A program made the translations under genes and the position numbers. A model generated the notes under the pieces. It ran no database searches, was not told where the DNA came from, and saw only the letters and a list, made by a program, of their open reading frames with translations. Positions 1 through 8,433 of a DNA stretch of 64,000 nt are shown piece by piece (the stretch's first letter is position 1; each line of letters begins with the position of its first letter). Location: the NCBI GenBank assembly GCA_001281695.1, contig LJIE01000001.1, forward strand, positions 3,309,521 through 3,373,520, given 5' to 3'. This DNA comes from a bacterium 336/3 (lineage in GTDB: Bacteria > Bacteroidota > Bacteroidia > Cytophagales > Thermonemataceae).

Positions 1-1
1 A

Positions 2-271
2 AATTTAGTTAGAACATACATTGGAGAAGACAATCCTTTATTGGCAGATGAAAAGTTTAAGAGAACTCGAACAGGTGCTGCCATTATTGTAGGAAAGCAA
101 GTAGTTTGGGATTCTAATGTTTTTGGTGAGTTTTTCTTTGGAATAGGTATTGTAAGAATCAATTACTCTATACCTGCTATCAGCACCATAGATGAGTCTA
201 TTTTAAGAGTAAACAATTCTAAAGTAACACCCAACATTCTAGTGGGTTATAGATTTGGATTTGGAAATTAA
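2..271 (+). CDS. C-terminal end of a probable outer-membrane barrel protein (partial)
   Basis: The reading frame is open to the left edge of the window, so only the last 90 residues are seen. Alternating hydrophobic/polar strands (for example IIVGKQVVWDSNVF) and the ending GYRFGFGN fit the last strands of a small outer-membrane beta-barrel. This is inferred from pattern only; the family is not identified. It ends just before a strong bidirectional hairpin shared with hemA. Confidence 0.5.
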   Translation, partial: NLVRTYIGEDNPLLADEKFKRTRTGAAIIVGKQVVWDSNVFGEFFFGIGIVRINYSIPAISTIDESILRVNNSKVTPNILVGYRFGFGN

Positions 272-277
272 TTCTTA

Positions 278-314
278 AACATAAAAGCCTCCAAAATTTG
301 GAGGCTTTTATGTT
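278..314. terminator. Bidirectional terminator hairpin
   Basis: An almost perfect inverted repeat (arm aacataaaagcctccaaa) sits between the convergent upstream gene and hemA, with A-rich and T-rich outer flanks, so it can end transcription from both sides. Confidence 0.8.
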
Positions 315-1577
315 TTAATGAGTATCTTCTATTTTGGTTTTCTCTAAATCAAATAAATCGTTAAGTACATCTATCAGTGTTTCGGCTTCGCCACGTTTAC
401 AAGCTGCTTTGAGTTGCAGAATAGGCATTTTCATAATTTTCTGAACCAAATTTCCTGTAATTTTATCAATTAGTTCGGCTTCTTGTTCTGAAAGTTTTTT
501 AGAGTACTTGGAAATTTCTTCTTTTCTGATTTGTTCCAAAGCATTCTTGAGTTTTTGGATAGTAGGCGAAATTTCCATTTCTTTTGCCCAATTTTCAAAA
601 TCGGCAATAGCTTCTTCTACAATTCTTTTTACAGCAGGTATTTCAGCCTGTCTGCGTTTGAGCGTTTCGTTGGTTTTGGCTTGCAAATGGTCTATATCAT
701 ACACCATACAGCCTGCAATATTTTCCACATTAGCATCCACACTTCTGGGTACAGAAAGGTCTATGAAATATTTGTGTGAATAAATATTGATTTGCTGTAA
801 ATTTTCTTGATGAATAAAATTGGTTGCCACTGATGATATAATGACATCAGCTTCTTCAATTTGTTTCCAAACATTTGTAAAATCTGCTACTTCAAATTCA
901 CATTCCTGAGCAAGTTCAGTAGATTTTGAGGTTGTACGGTTACAAATCGTTACATTTTTAAACTTTCCTTTCAGATTTCTGCAAACATCTGTTCCAATTT
1001 CGCCAACTCCTAAAACTAAAATTTTAGGTTCTTGTAAACTAAAACTGATTTCGTTGAGTAGCTCAACAGCTGCATACGAGGTCGAGGCTGCCCCATCTCT
1101 AAAAGAGGTTTCTTGAGATACTCTTTTGTGGGTAAAGAAAATGCTATGCAATAATCTGTGTAAAAAAGCCCCTGCCATTTGTAAATCGGCAGACCATTGG
1201 TAAGCTTTTTTCATTTGGTTAGACACCTGAATATCACCAAGTATCTGAGCATCAAGCCCCAAAGAAACATTGTATAGATGCTCAACAGCCTGATTATATT
1301 CTAAAATTTGAAATAAATGAGTATGTGCCTCCAAAGCTGTATTGGCTTTGAAAGCCACCAAAGCCTGAATAATCTGATTGCTTAGGTTTTCTTCAGCACA
1401 ATAGTAAATTTCTGTACGGTTACAAGTAGAAATAACAAGCCCTTCAGAAATTTGAAAAACATCTTTTAAGTATATCAGCAAGTCTTTTGACTCCTGTTCT
1501 GATAAAGCAAATTGCTCCCTTACACTAACAGGTGCTTTGTGATGAGTGAGGCAAACAGCTTTGAGTAATTGATGCAT
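315..1577 (-). CDS. hemA: Glutamyl-tRNA reductase
   Basis: Reduces glutamyl-tRNA(Glu) to glutamate-1-semialdehyde, the first step of C5-pathway tetrapyrrole synthesis in the cytoplasm. At 420 residues it has the normal family length. The N-terminal catalytic domain carries the nucleophile in STCNRTEIY (Cys52), a Rossmann NADPH site GVGEIG lies near residue 190, and the C-terminal helical dimerisation region follows. The ATG start gives the conserved N-terminus. No other haem genes adjoin it; it stands alone and converges on the preceding gene. Confidence 0.95.
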   Translation of the reverse strand: MHQLLKAVCLTHHKAPVSVREQFALSEQESKDLLIYLKDVFQISEGLVISTCNRTEIYYCAEENLSNQIIQALVAFKANTALEAHTHLFQILEYNQAVEHLYNVSLGLDAQILGDIQVSNQMKKAYQWSADLQMAGAFLHRLLHSIFFTHKRVSQETSFRDGAASTSYAAVELLNEISFSLQEPKILVLGVGEIGTDVCRNLKGKFKNVTICNRTTSKSTELAQECEFEVADFTNVWKQIEEADVIISSVATNFIHQENLQQINIYSHKYFIDLSVPRSVDANVENIAGCMVYDIDHLQAKTNETLKRRQAEIPAVKRIVEEAIADFENWAKEMEISPTIQKLKNALEQIRKEEISKYSKKLSEQEAELIDKITGNLVQKIMKMPILQLKAACKRGEAETLIDVLNDLFDLEKTKIEDTH

Positions 1578-1804
1578 AAGACGGTTTTATGTTCTTTTCA
1601 GATAACTCTATTCAAAAAAGTATGCACAAAAATAAGTAGCAAAATCTAAAAATGTACATGACTTAGCTCAGGAAAACCATATTTAGAATATTTCTAAATA
1701 ACATCATCTATTTATGTTCTGAATGCTAAGGCTTCATTATTCTCATTTACAATCTTTTATTGAATATAAATTAAGATGTCGCTAAAAATTTTTCTGTATT
1801 TGTT

Positions 1805-1834
1805 TTGCAAATATAGAAAAGAAAAATAACTTTG
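1805..1834 (+). promoter_or_regulatory. Bacteroidota-type promoter of the perR-like/dps run
   Basis: TTG at 1805-1807 and TAACTTTG at 1827-1834 are separated by 19 bases, matching the Bacteroidota -33/-7 consensus (TTG, TAnnTTTG). It lies 36 bases before the GTG start of the regulator. The rest of the 293-base gap between hemA and this gene shows nothing else I can name. Confidence 0.6.
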
Positions 1835-1870
1835 TAAAAAAAAATATTAATTAATAAAAATTATTATTTA

Positions 1871-2341
1871 GTGTCTCAAGAATCTATCACATATCAAAAA
1901 ATCAAAGAAAAATTGACTTTGCATGGTTTAAAAGCCACTTCACAACGTTTGGTGATTTATGAGGTTCTTTATAAAAATCCTCAACACCCTACTGCCGAAA
2001 TGGTTTTTGATTGGATTCATCTAGCCAATCCGAGTATTTCGCTAGCTACTGTTTATAAAACATTGGATACTTTTGCAGACAATGGACTTGTAAGAAGAGT
2101 TGCTTCTGAAGATGGTTCCTTGCGTTTTGATGCTCATGTGGGTTCACACAATCATTTGTATTGTACAAACACCAAAGAAATTATTGATTTTGAGGATGAT
2201 ACACTTCAAAACCTTATTCAGGAGTTTTTAAATACCAAACAATTTGAAAATTTTGTAATTAAAGATTTTCAGTTGCAAATCAATGGTCAGAAATTAGACC
2301 ACCAAAAAACGATTCAAGTATATGACAAAGAAAAAAAATAA
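1871..2341 (+). CDS. Fur-family regulator, probably PerR-like
   Basis: 156-residue Fur-superfamily DNA-binding protein: a winged helix (residues about 10-85, with TSQRLVIYEVL and SLATVYKTL) followed by a metal-binding dimerisation domain with HNHLYC. The start is GTG. The neighbours are dps and a peroxiredoxin, which points to peroxide sensing (PerR) rather than iron uptake, by inference. Oddly the usual structural-zinc CxxC pairs are absent: only one Cys remains (LYCTNT) and the C-terminus has none. The gene overlaps dps by 20 bases. Confidence 0.8.
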   Translation: MSQESITYQKIKEKLTLHGLKATSQRLVIYEVLYKNPQHPTAEMVFDWIHLANPSISLATVYKTLDTFADNGLVRRVASEDGSLRFDAHVGSHNHLYCTNTKEIIDFEDDTLQNLIQEFLNTKQFENFVIKDFQLQINGQKLDHQKTIQVYDKEKK

Positions 2342-2786
2342 AGAATCTCAAAATAGTATTATCAAAGTATTAGAAACTCTGATAGCCAACGAAATGACTC
2401 TTTTTGTAAAGGCTAAAAATTATCATTGGAACGTAGTAGGTGTTCATTTTAAGCCTTTGCATGAGCTTTTTGATGAAATTGCTGGAGGCACACAAGACAT
2501 AATAGATGAAACAGCAGAACGTATCAGAGCTTTGGGAGCATTTGTACCTGCTGGTTTAGCACTTTTTGCTTCACAAACAAGTTTGCAAGAAGAGCAAAAA
2601 ACAGGTCTTAAAGCTGAAAAGATGGTGGAAAACATTTTAAAAGATTATGAGTTAATTATCAGTAGCCTCAAAGAAGGCATTGAAATAGCGGACGATTTAG
2701 ATGATGTAGCCACAGAAGATATGCTCACAGGATTTCTGAGAGACCACGAAAAAACAGCTTGGATGTTACGTTCTCATTTACAATAA
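2322..2786 (+). CDS. dps: Dps ferritin-like DNA-protection protein
   Basis: 154-residue Dps/ferritin fold. The family uses peroxide to oxidise Fe(II), stores the iron in a dodecamer, and protects DNA. The intersubunit ferroxidase ligands are visible in KNYHWNV and in the following LHELFDE and DETAERIRALG segments. A Lys-rich N-terminus (MTKKKNK) could contact DNA. The ATG lies inside the end of the Fur-family gene, so the two are probably cotranscribed and translationally coupled. Confidence 0.93.
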   Translation: MTKKKNKESQNSIIKVLETLIANEMTLFVKAKNYHWNVVGVHFKPLHELFDEIAGGTQDIIDETAERIRALGAFVPAGLALFASQTSLQEEQKTGLKAEKMVENILKDYELIISSLKEGIEIADDLDDVATEDMLTGFLRDHEKTAWMLRSHLQ

Positions 2787-2798
2787 TCTATTTTAGCA

Positions 2799-2880
2799 TA
2801 AAAGAAGAAAGAAAAAGGAGAAAAGAACATTCGTTTAAAATTTATTTTCCTTTCTCTTTTTTCCTTTCCCCAATTTTTCA
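2799..2880. repeat. Purine/pyrimidine heptad-type intergenic repeat
   Basis: Between dps and the peroxiredoxin lie degenerate 7-base steps (aaaagaa, gaaagaa, aaaggag, aaaagaa) followed by pyrimidine heptads (cctttct, ctttttt, cctttcc). Related heptad tracts occur in at least seven other gaps of this window. The two halves can fold back on each other and may act as a weak terminator. Confidence 0.5.
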
Positions 2881-2922
2881 AACAATTAAAATTCATAAAT
2901 TCACCTTAACCATCACATTTTT

Positions 2923-3549
2923 ATGTTAGTACTCAGAAAAGCTCCTCATTTTGTTGCTCCTGCTGTCATCAATGGAGAAGAAATCGTTGATAACTTTTCA
3001 TTAGATCAGTATTTGGGCAAGAAATATGTAGTTTTCTACTTTTATCCAAAAGATTTTACTTTTGTTTGTCCTACTGAAATCTTGGCTTTCCAAGAAAAAT
3101 TAGCTGAATTCGAAAAACGTGGTTGTGCTGTAGTAGGTTGTTCTACTGATACAGAGGAAACTCACTTAGCATGGCTTTCTACACCTAAAAATAAAGGTGG
3201 TATTGAAAGTGTTACATATCCTATTGTAGCTGATACAGCAAAAACTATTTCTAAAAACTTTGGCGTTTTAGGTGGTTACGAAGACTACGATGAAGAAGGA
3301 AATGCTGTATTTGTAGGTGCTCCTATCGCTTTGCGTGCTACATTCTTAATTGACAAAGAAGGTATGGTACATCATGAAACCATCAATAATTTCCCTTTAG
3401 GCAGAAATATTGATGAAACACTTCGTCTATTGGACGCTTTAATCTATGTAGAGAAACATGGTGAAGTTTGCCCTGCTAACTGGCAAGAAGGCAAAGATGC
3501 CATGAAAGCAACCAAAGATGGTGTAGCTGATTATTTAGCAAAACACTAA
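2923..3549 (+). CDS. Typical 2-Cys peroxiredoxin (AhpC/Prx1 type)
   Basis: Thiol peroxidase that reduces H2O2 and organic peroxides in the cytoplasm. Peroxidatic Cys49 lies in DFTFVCPTE and the resolving Cys183 in GEVCPANW near the C-terminus, the Prx1/AhpC layout; 208 residues is typical. It follows the PerR-like regulator and dps, forming a peroxide-defence locus, and is closed by a rho-independent terminator. Confidence 0.95.
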   Translation: MLVLRKAPHFVAPAVINGEEIVDNFSLDQYLGKKYVVFYFYPKDFTFVCPTEILAFQEKLAEFEKRGCAVVGCSTDTEETHLAWLSTPKNKGGIESVTYPIVADTAKTISKNFGVLGGYEDYDEEGNAVFVGAPIALRATFLIDKEGMVHHETINNFPLGRNIDETLRLLDALIYVEKHGEVCPANWQEGKDAMKATKDGVADYLAKH

Positions 3550-3593
3550 AAATATCAAAGATTAGAGTTTCTTAAGATATTTTAATTTCTAAA

Positions 3594-3627
3594 AAAGGTT
3601 TCCTCTAATAAAGGAAGCCTTTTTTTA
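3594..3627 (+). terminator. Rho-independent terminator after the peroxiredoxin
   Basis: Stem aaaggtttcct / aggaagccttt with one G-T pair and a loop of 7, followed by a T run. Confidence 0.8.
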
Positions 3628-3690
3628 TTTTTAAATTTTAATCTGTTCTTTTGAAAAAATATTTATATTCAAAAACTAATATATAGAAGA

Positions 3691-5154
3691 ATGAAGAAAA
3701 AGCATATTTGGATTATAGGAATTTCAATTATTATCATCTCTATTTCTATTCCTACTTTCCATATTCTCAAAACAAAGTGGAATGAAAATGACACAAAAAT
3801 TAGCATTCCTAAAGGCTATATAGATGATGCAAGCCAATTAAACTTAACAAAAATTGACACTATCATTCATGTTCCAAAGGACAGAAAAGAGATTGAAAAA
3901 CAGCTTAAAGGTATATTGAAATATGCTAAAGAAAATAATTTAAAAATCTCTATTGCAGGAGCAAAACACAGCATGGGAGGTCATACTATTTATCCAAACG
4001 GAATTGTTTTGAATATGCTTCCATATAAACATATGAGCCTTGATAGCGTAAATAATATTCTTACAATAGGTTCAGGAGCTTTATGGGAAGATGCTCTAAA
4101 ATTTTTAGACAAATACAAAAAGTCTATTGCAATTATGCAAGCATTCAGTTCATTTTCTATTGGAGGTTCAATTAGCGTTAATGGACATGGTTGGCAAAAA
4201 GATTTGCCCCCAATTTCTGAAAGTGTAGTTTCTTTTACTTTAATGAAAGAAGATGGAAAAATTGTCAATTGTAGTAGAGATGAAAACAATGAACTTTTTA
4301 AATTAGTAATTGGAGGCTATGGTTTATTTGGAATTATTTTGGATGTAAAAATAAAAGTAGTAGAAAATATTGCTTTACAATACAAATACGTTCGCTTAAG
4401 TCCTGAAAATTATATAAGTTATTACAAAAAATATATTTCAGAAAACCCTAATGTAAATCTTGTATTCGGAAGACTTAGAATTTCGGATAAGCACTTTTTG
4501 GAAGAAGCTACATTGAATTTTTTTGAAAAGGTGGAATCTCCTATCCCTCCTTTATCAAATCAAAAAAGTACAGAAATGCAAAGATTGGTTTTTAGAGGAA
4601 GTGCAAACAGTGAATACGGAAAAAGGCTTCGTTGGAATTTAGAAACAAGAATGAACAAAGTATCCAAAAATGCAATTTATTCAAGAAATGAGCTTTTAAA
4701 TGACCATGTTTCACTTATTGAAAATAAAGACACATCCTCAACAGATTTACTTCAAGAGTATTTTATTCCTGAAAGGAATTTTAACAAATATATAGAAGAT
4801 ATTAAACCCATTTTAAAAAACTCTAAAATTGATTTGCTAAATATTACTATTCGAGGTGTTCATCAAGACCATGACAGTTACTTAAATTATGCAAGAGAAA
4901 ATGTTTTTGGGTTTGTACTACTCTTTAATCAAAAGAAAACAGACAAACAAGAACAAGAAATGAAAGATTTGACCAATCAACTTGTAGATGTTGCCTTGAA
5001 GAATGAAGGAACTTTTTATTTACCTTATAGACTTCATATCAATAAAGAAAAAATGAGAAAATCTTATCCACAAGCTGAAAGTTTTTTTCAACTGAAACTG
5101 AAATATGACCCTAAAGAACTTTTTAATAATAAATTTTATCAACACTATAAGTAA
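3691..5154 (+). CDS. FAD-binding PCMH-type oxidase (aldonolactone oxidase-like)
   Basis: 487 residues: an N-terminal membrane anchor or signal (residues 7-25), then a vanillyl-alcohol-oxidase-type FAD domain with GAKHSMGGH, where the His is the usual place of covalent flavin attachment, and SIGGSISVNGHG, then a substrate domain. It resembles L-gulono/D-arabinono-lactone oxidases and other FAD-linked oxidases acting outside the membrane. The substrate cannot be read from the sequence. No partner genes adjoin it. Confidence 0.75.
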   Translation: MKKKHIWIIGISIIIISISIPTFHILKTKWNENDTKISIPKGYIDDASQLNLTKIDTIIHVPKDRKEIEKQLKGILKYAKENNLKISIAGAKHSMGGHTIYPNGIVLNMLPYKHMSLDSVNNILTIGSGALWEDALKFLDKYKKSIAIMQAFSSFSIGGSISVNGHGWQKDLPPISESVVSFTLMKEDGKIVNCSRDENNELFKLVIGGYGLFGIILDVKIKVVENIALQYKYVRLSPENYISYYKKYISENPNVNLVFGRLRISDKHFLEEATLNFFEKVESPIPPLSNQKSTEMQRLVFRGSANSEYGKRLRWNLETRMNKVSKNAIYSRNELLNDHVSLIENKDTSSTDLLQEYFIPERNFNKYIEDIKPILKNSKIDLLNITIRGVHQDHDSYLNYARENVFGFVLLFNQKKTDKQEQEMKDLTNQLVDVALKNEGTFYLPYRLHINKEKMRKSYPQAESFFQLKLKYDPKELFNNKFYQHYK

Positions 5155-5235
5155 AATCTACCTATTTCGTATTGCTCTGATTTTTTTGTTTATTAACGAA
5201 CTAAAACAAAATATTCTTTGTTTTATAGTTTAGTC

Positions 5236-5652
5236 ATGAAAAAGTTTTTCCGTCAAATAGTAGCCCTAATAATGTTTTTGGTAATTTTCATTACCAATAC
5301 AGGATTTGTTGTGGTGAAACATCACTGCAAAATGCGTGGCGAAAGAATATTTTTGTTTGCAAAACCTCAAAATCTGTGTTGCCCTGCTGATGCAAAACCC
5401 GAAAAACCAGTTTTTGATAATACAGCTTGTTGCATTGAGCAATTCAGTTTATACAAACTAAGCATAGATTTAAACACTTTTAGTGTCCCTACTCTCGATT
5501 TTGCAACTCCTCAAGCGTTTTTTTCATTTGAGTTTACCCCTGTTTCGTTTGTAATTTTTCCAACACAAGAAAGTATTACAAACTATCCCAATCCACCTCC
5601 TTTACCCTTTGGTAAAGTCTTGTTACACCATATCTGTTCGTATCTGATTTAG
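5236..5652 (+). CDS. HYC_CC_PP-type small secreted protein
   Basis: Small protein with an N-terminal hydrophobic signal followed by HHCKMRG, two CC pairs (NLCC, ACC) and a PPPLPFG stretch near the end, the Bacteroidota HYC_CC_PP pattern. These Cys-rich proteins are often found beside TonB receptors and HMA proteins, as here, suggesting a role in metal handling (inference). The ATG at 5236 is preferred over an upstream TTG because the signal peptide begins MKKFFRQ. Confidence 0.7.
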   Translation: MKKFFRQIVALIMFLVIFITNTGFVVVKHHCKMRGERIFLFAKPQNLCCPADAKPEKPVFDNTACCIEQFSLYKLSIDLNTFSVPTLDFATPQAFFSFEFTPVSFVIFPTQESITNYPNPPPLPFGKVLLHHICSYLI

Positions 5653-5720
5653 CATAAAATCTATACCCGTTTCTATTTATTGTAGAAACTCAAATGATTT
5701 TATACTAAATTTTTTATTTT

Positions 5721-7913
5721 ATGAACAAGTCACATAAATTTATATTTGTAGGTATATGTTGGCTGTTTTTAGGTGTATGTCAAGCTCAAAGTTTACATGG
5801 CACACTCAAAGATACTCAACGTCAGCCTATTATAGGAGCTAATATTTTTTGGCTCAAGACTTCTGTAGGTGCTGTAAGTTCCGAAACAGGAGAATTTTCT
5901 ATCTCTAAAACTTTAGAATCTACTCAATTAGTCGTTTCTGCTGTGGGTTTTATTTCTGATACGCTTGTTGTTGCAGAAAATCAACATCATATTGAAATTA
6001 CACTAAAATCAGAAAACAACTCTATCCAAGCCGTTGAAGTACAAGCCAATAGTTCTTTTAAAGACAAAGAAAATGCTATGCTCAACGAATTTATTTCAAG
6101 AAAAGAGCTTACCAAAGCTGCTTGTTGTAACCTTTCGGAAAGTTTTGAAACAAATGCTTCAGTAGATGTCAGTTATCAGGATGCTGTAACAGGCTCAAAA
6201 CAAATAAAAATGTTGGGTTTGGATGGTTCGTATGTACTGATTAATGCCGAAAATATGCCTTTTATACGTGGGCTTGCAAGTACGTATGGACTTAATTTTA
6301 TACCTGGTACTTGGATTCAGTCTATTGACCTTGTGAAAGGAGCTGGTAGTGTTGTCAATGGCTATGAGTCTATGTCAGGGCAAATTAATGTGGAACTGAT
6401 GAAACCTGATGCTGAAGAAAAATTACTCTTAAATGCTTATCTCAATCATTTCGGAAGAATTGAAGGCAATGCTGTTGCCAGAGCAAAAATTAATGACAAA
6501 TGGAGTACCAATGTACTTGCTCATGCCAGTACACTTCAAAACAAAGTAGATTTAAACAATGATAGATTTGTAGATTTGCCTTTATACACCCAATACAATG
6601 TGATGAATCGCTGGAAACGTAGCTCTGAAAAAATGATGAATCAGTTTGGAGTAAAATTTTTGAGTGATGTTCGCAGAGCTGGGCAAAATAGTTTTTTTGA
6701 GGCTAATCCATCTCCTTTGGCTTATGGAACAGAAATGAATACACAAAGAATAGAAGCATTTGCCAAAAATGCCATCTTATATCCTAAAAAGCCTTATCAA
6801 GGCGTTGGTCTTGTGAGTTCGTTGTTGTTGCATACCCAAAAGGGCTTTTTAGGAAATAATGTTTACAATGGTACTCAAAAAACATTGTATAATAATCTCA
6901 TTTTTCAAAGTATTTTGGGAAACACAAATCATAGCTACAAGCTGGGTGTCAGTCATTTATTAGACAGCTATGATGAGTCTTTTGCTGATTCTACATTCAG
7001 AAGAAATGAAAATGTATTGGGTGCATTTGTAGAATATACTTACACTCATGCAAAAAAATTCACTTTGGTAGCTGGAAATCGTATTGACAAGCATAATTTA
7101 TTTGGCTGGCAATATACCCCTCGTTTACATCTTAAATATGATGTGAATGAAAATACACTTTTAAGACTTTCAGCAGGCAGAGGTTTTAGAGTACCTAACC
7201 CCATTGCAGAAAACTTTGGATTTTTGGTCAATAACAGAAGAATCATTGGTGAGGCTTTACGCCCTGAGGTATCTTGGAATTTTGGGGCAAGTTTGCAAAA
7301 AGAGTTTCAATTATTAGCTCGTAAAGCTTCTTTGGTGGTAGATTTTTTTCATACCAATTTTACAAACCAGATGGTGGTAGATATGGATAGAAATGCCACA
7401 GAAATCTATTTTACAAACTTAAATGGGAAATCTTTTGCCAATAGTTTTCAAACAGAATTGAGTTATAGCCCCATTGCTGGCTTAGAAACAAAAGTAGCTT
7501 ATAAAATCTACGATGTACAAAGCACATTGGCAGGCAGACTCCAAGAACGCCCTTTCATTAGCAGAAATCGTTTCTTTATAAATGCTTCTTATACTACTCG
7601 TAGAAGTGGATTACAATTTGATGCTACAATAAAATGGAATGGAAAGCAACGTTTACCACTTTCACACAATCCATTAGAAGCTCAAATTACTCGTTTTTCT
7701 CCTTCTTTTGCCACACTCAATGCTCAGGTAAGTAAAAATATAGGCAAAAAATGGGAAGTTTATTTGGGTGGAGAGAATTTAACAAACTTCAGACAATTAA
7801 ACCCCATTGAAAATGCTGATAATCCACAAAACCCTCATTTTGATGCCTCTATGATTTGGGGGCCAGTTGTGGGCAGAATGATTTATAGTGGAGTCAGAGT
7901 AAAATTTAAATAG
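5721..7913 (+). CDS. TonB-dependent receptor with carboxypeptidase-like regulatory domain
   Basis: 730 residues. Signal peptide (about 1-22), a CarboxypepD-regulatory-like beta domain (about 25-95), a plug domain with GSVVNGYESMSGQINVE, and a beta-barrel ending in an aromatic/basic strand (VRVKFK). It imports a ligand through the outer membrane using TonB energy. Between the HYC_CC_PP gene and an HMA protein, and carrying a CC motif in the plug (KAACCNLSES), it is likely for a metal or metal complex such as copper; the ligand is inferred from context. Confidence 0.88.
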   Translation: MNKSHKFIFVGICWLFLGVCQAQSLHGTLKDTQRQPIIGANIFWLKTSVGAVSSETGEFSISKTLESTQLVVSAVGFISDTLVVAENQHHIEITLKSENNSIQAVEVQANSSFKDKENAMLNEFISRKELTKAACCNLSESFETNASVDVSYQDAVTGSKQIKMLGLDGSYVLINAENMPFIRGLASTYGLNFIPGTWIQSIDLVKGAGSVVNGYESMSGQINVELMKPDAEEKLLLNAYLNHFGRIEGNAVARAKINDKWSTNVLAHASTLQNKVDLNNDRFVDLPLYTQYNVMNRWKRSSEKMMNQFGVKFLSDVRRAGQNSFFEANPSPLAYGTEMNTQRIEAFAKNAILYPKKPYQGVGLVSSLLLHTQKGFLGNNVYNGTQKTLYNNLIFQSILGNTNHSYKLGVSHLLDSYDESFADSTFRRNENVLGAFVEYTYTHAKKFTLVAGNRIDKHNLFGWQYTPRLHLKYDVNENTLLRLSAGRGFRVPNPIAENFGFLVNNRRIIGEALRPEVSWNFGASLQKEFQLLARKASLVVDFFHTNFTNQMVVDMDRNATEIYFTNLNGKSFANSFQTELSYSPIAGLETKVAYKIYDVQSTLAGRLQERPFISRNRFFINASYTTRRSGLQFDATIKWNGKQRLPLSHNPLEAQITRFSPSFATLNAQVSKNIGKKWEVYLGGENLTNFRQLNPIENADNPQNPHFDASMIWGPVVGRMIYSGVRVKFK

Positions 7914-7983
7914 TAGTGAGATATGAGTATGGAGAAATGACTTATGAATTTTTATCTTTTTTCCTTTTTCTTTTCTCAAAAAT
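7914..7983. repeat. Heptad-type intergenic repeat
   Basis: Starting at the stop codon, 7-base steps with a TGA core can be read (tagtgag, atatgag, tatggag, aaatgac, ttatgaa), followed by a pyrimidine-rich tract of the same style as in other gaps. Confidence 0.5.
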
Positions 7984-8039
7984 AATCTAAAAATATTAAT
8001 CAAGTTTTCAATTCTATACCCCTTTTAAACCCTAAAAAA

Positions 8040-8393
8040 ATGAAAAAAGCTAGTTTATTTTTCGCTTTCATGTTTATGAGTTTATCTTTTGCATTTGCTC
8101 AAAAAACAATATCTGTAGAGCCTGCCGAAGTACAAATCAAAACCTCAGCAGTATGTGGCATGTGTAAATCCAAAATCGAGAAAGATTTATCGTATGAAAA
8201 AGGTGTAATAAGTTCTAATTTAGAGGTAAAAACACAAATTGTAACTGTAAAATACAATTCTAAAAAGACAAACCCAGAGAAAATTCGTAAAGCTATTGCT
8301 AAAACTGGTTATGATGCTGATGCTGTAGCTGCGAGTCCTAAAGCCTACGAAAAATTAGATGCTTGTTGCAAAAAAGACAAAGGAGTTCATTAA
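8040..8393 (+). CDS. Periplasmic heavy-metal-associated (HMA) domain protein
   Basis: 117 residues: signal peptide MKKASLFFAFMFMSLSFAFAQ, one ferredoxin-like HMA domain with the metal motif CGMC (GMCKSKIE), then a Cys pair at the C-terminus (ACCKK). It should bind Cu(I) or another soft metal in the periplasm. It is the third gene of the locus with the HYC_CC_PP protein and the TonB receptor and is followed by a strong bidirectional hairpin. Confidence 0.85.
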   Translation: MKKASLFFAFMFMSLSFAFAQKTISVEPAEVQIKTSAVCGMCKSKIEKDLSYEKGVISSNLEVKTQIVTVKYNSKKTNPEKIRKAIAKTGYDADAVAASPKAYEKLDACCKKDKGVH

Positions 8394-8433
8394 AAAACAA
8401 GAAAGGCGATTATTTAATCGCCTTTCTTGTTTT
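8394..8433. terminator. Bidirectional terminator
   Basis: Perfect hairpin with arm acaagaaaggcgatta and its complement, between the HMA gene and the convergent VWA gene, with A/T runs on both sides. Confidence 0.85.
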
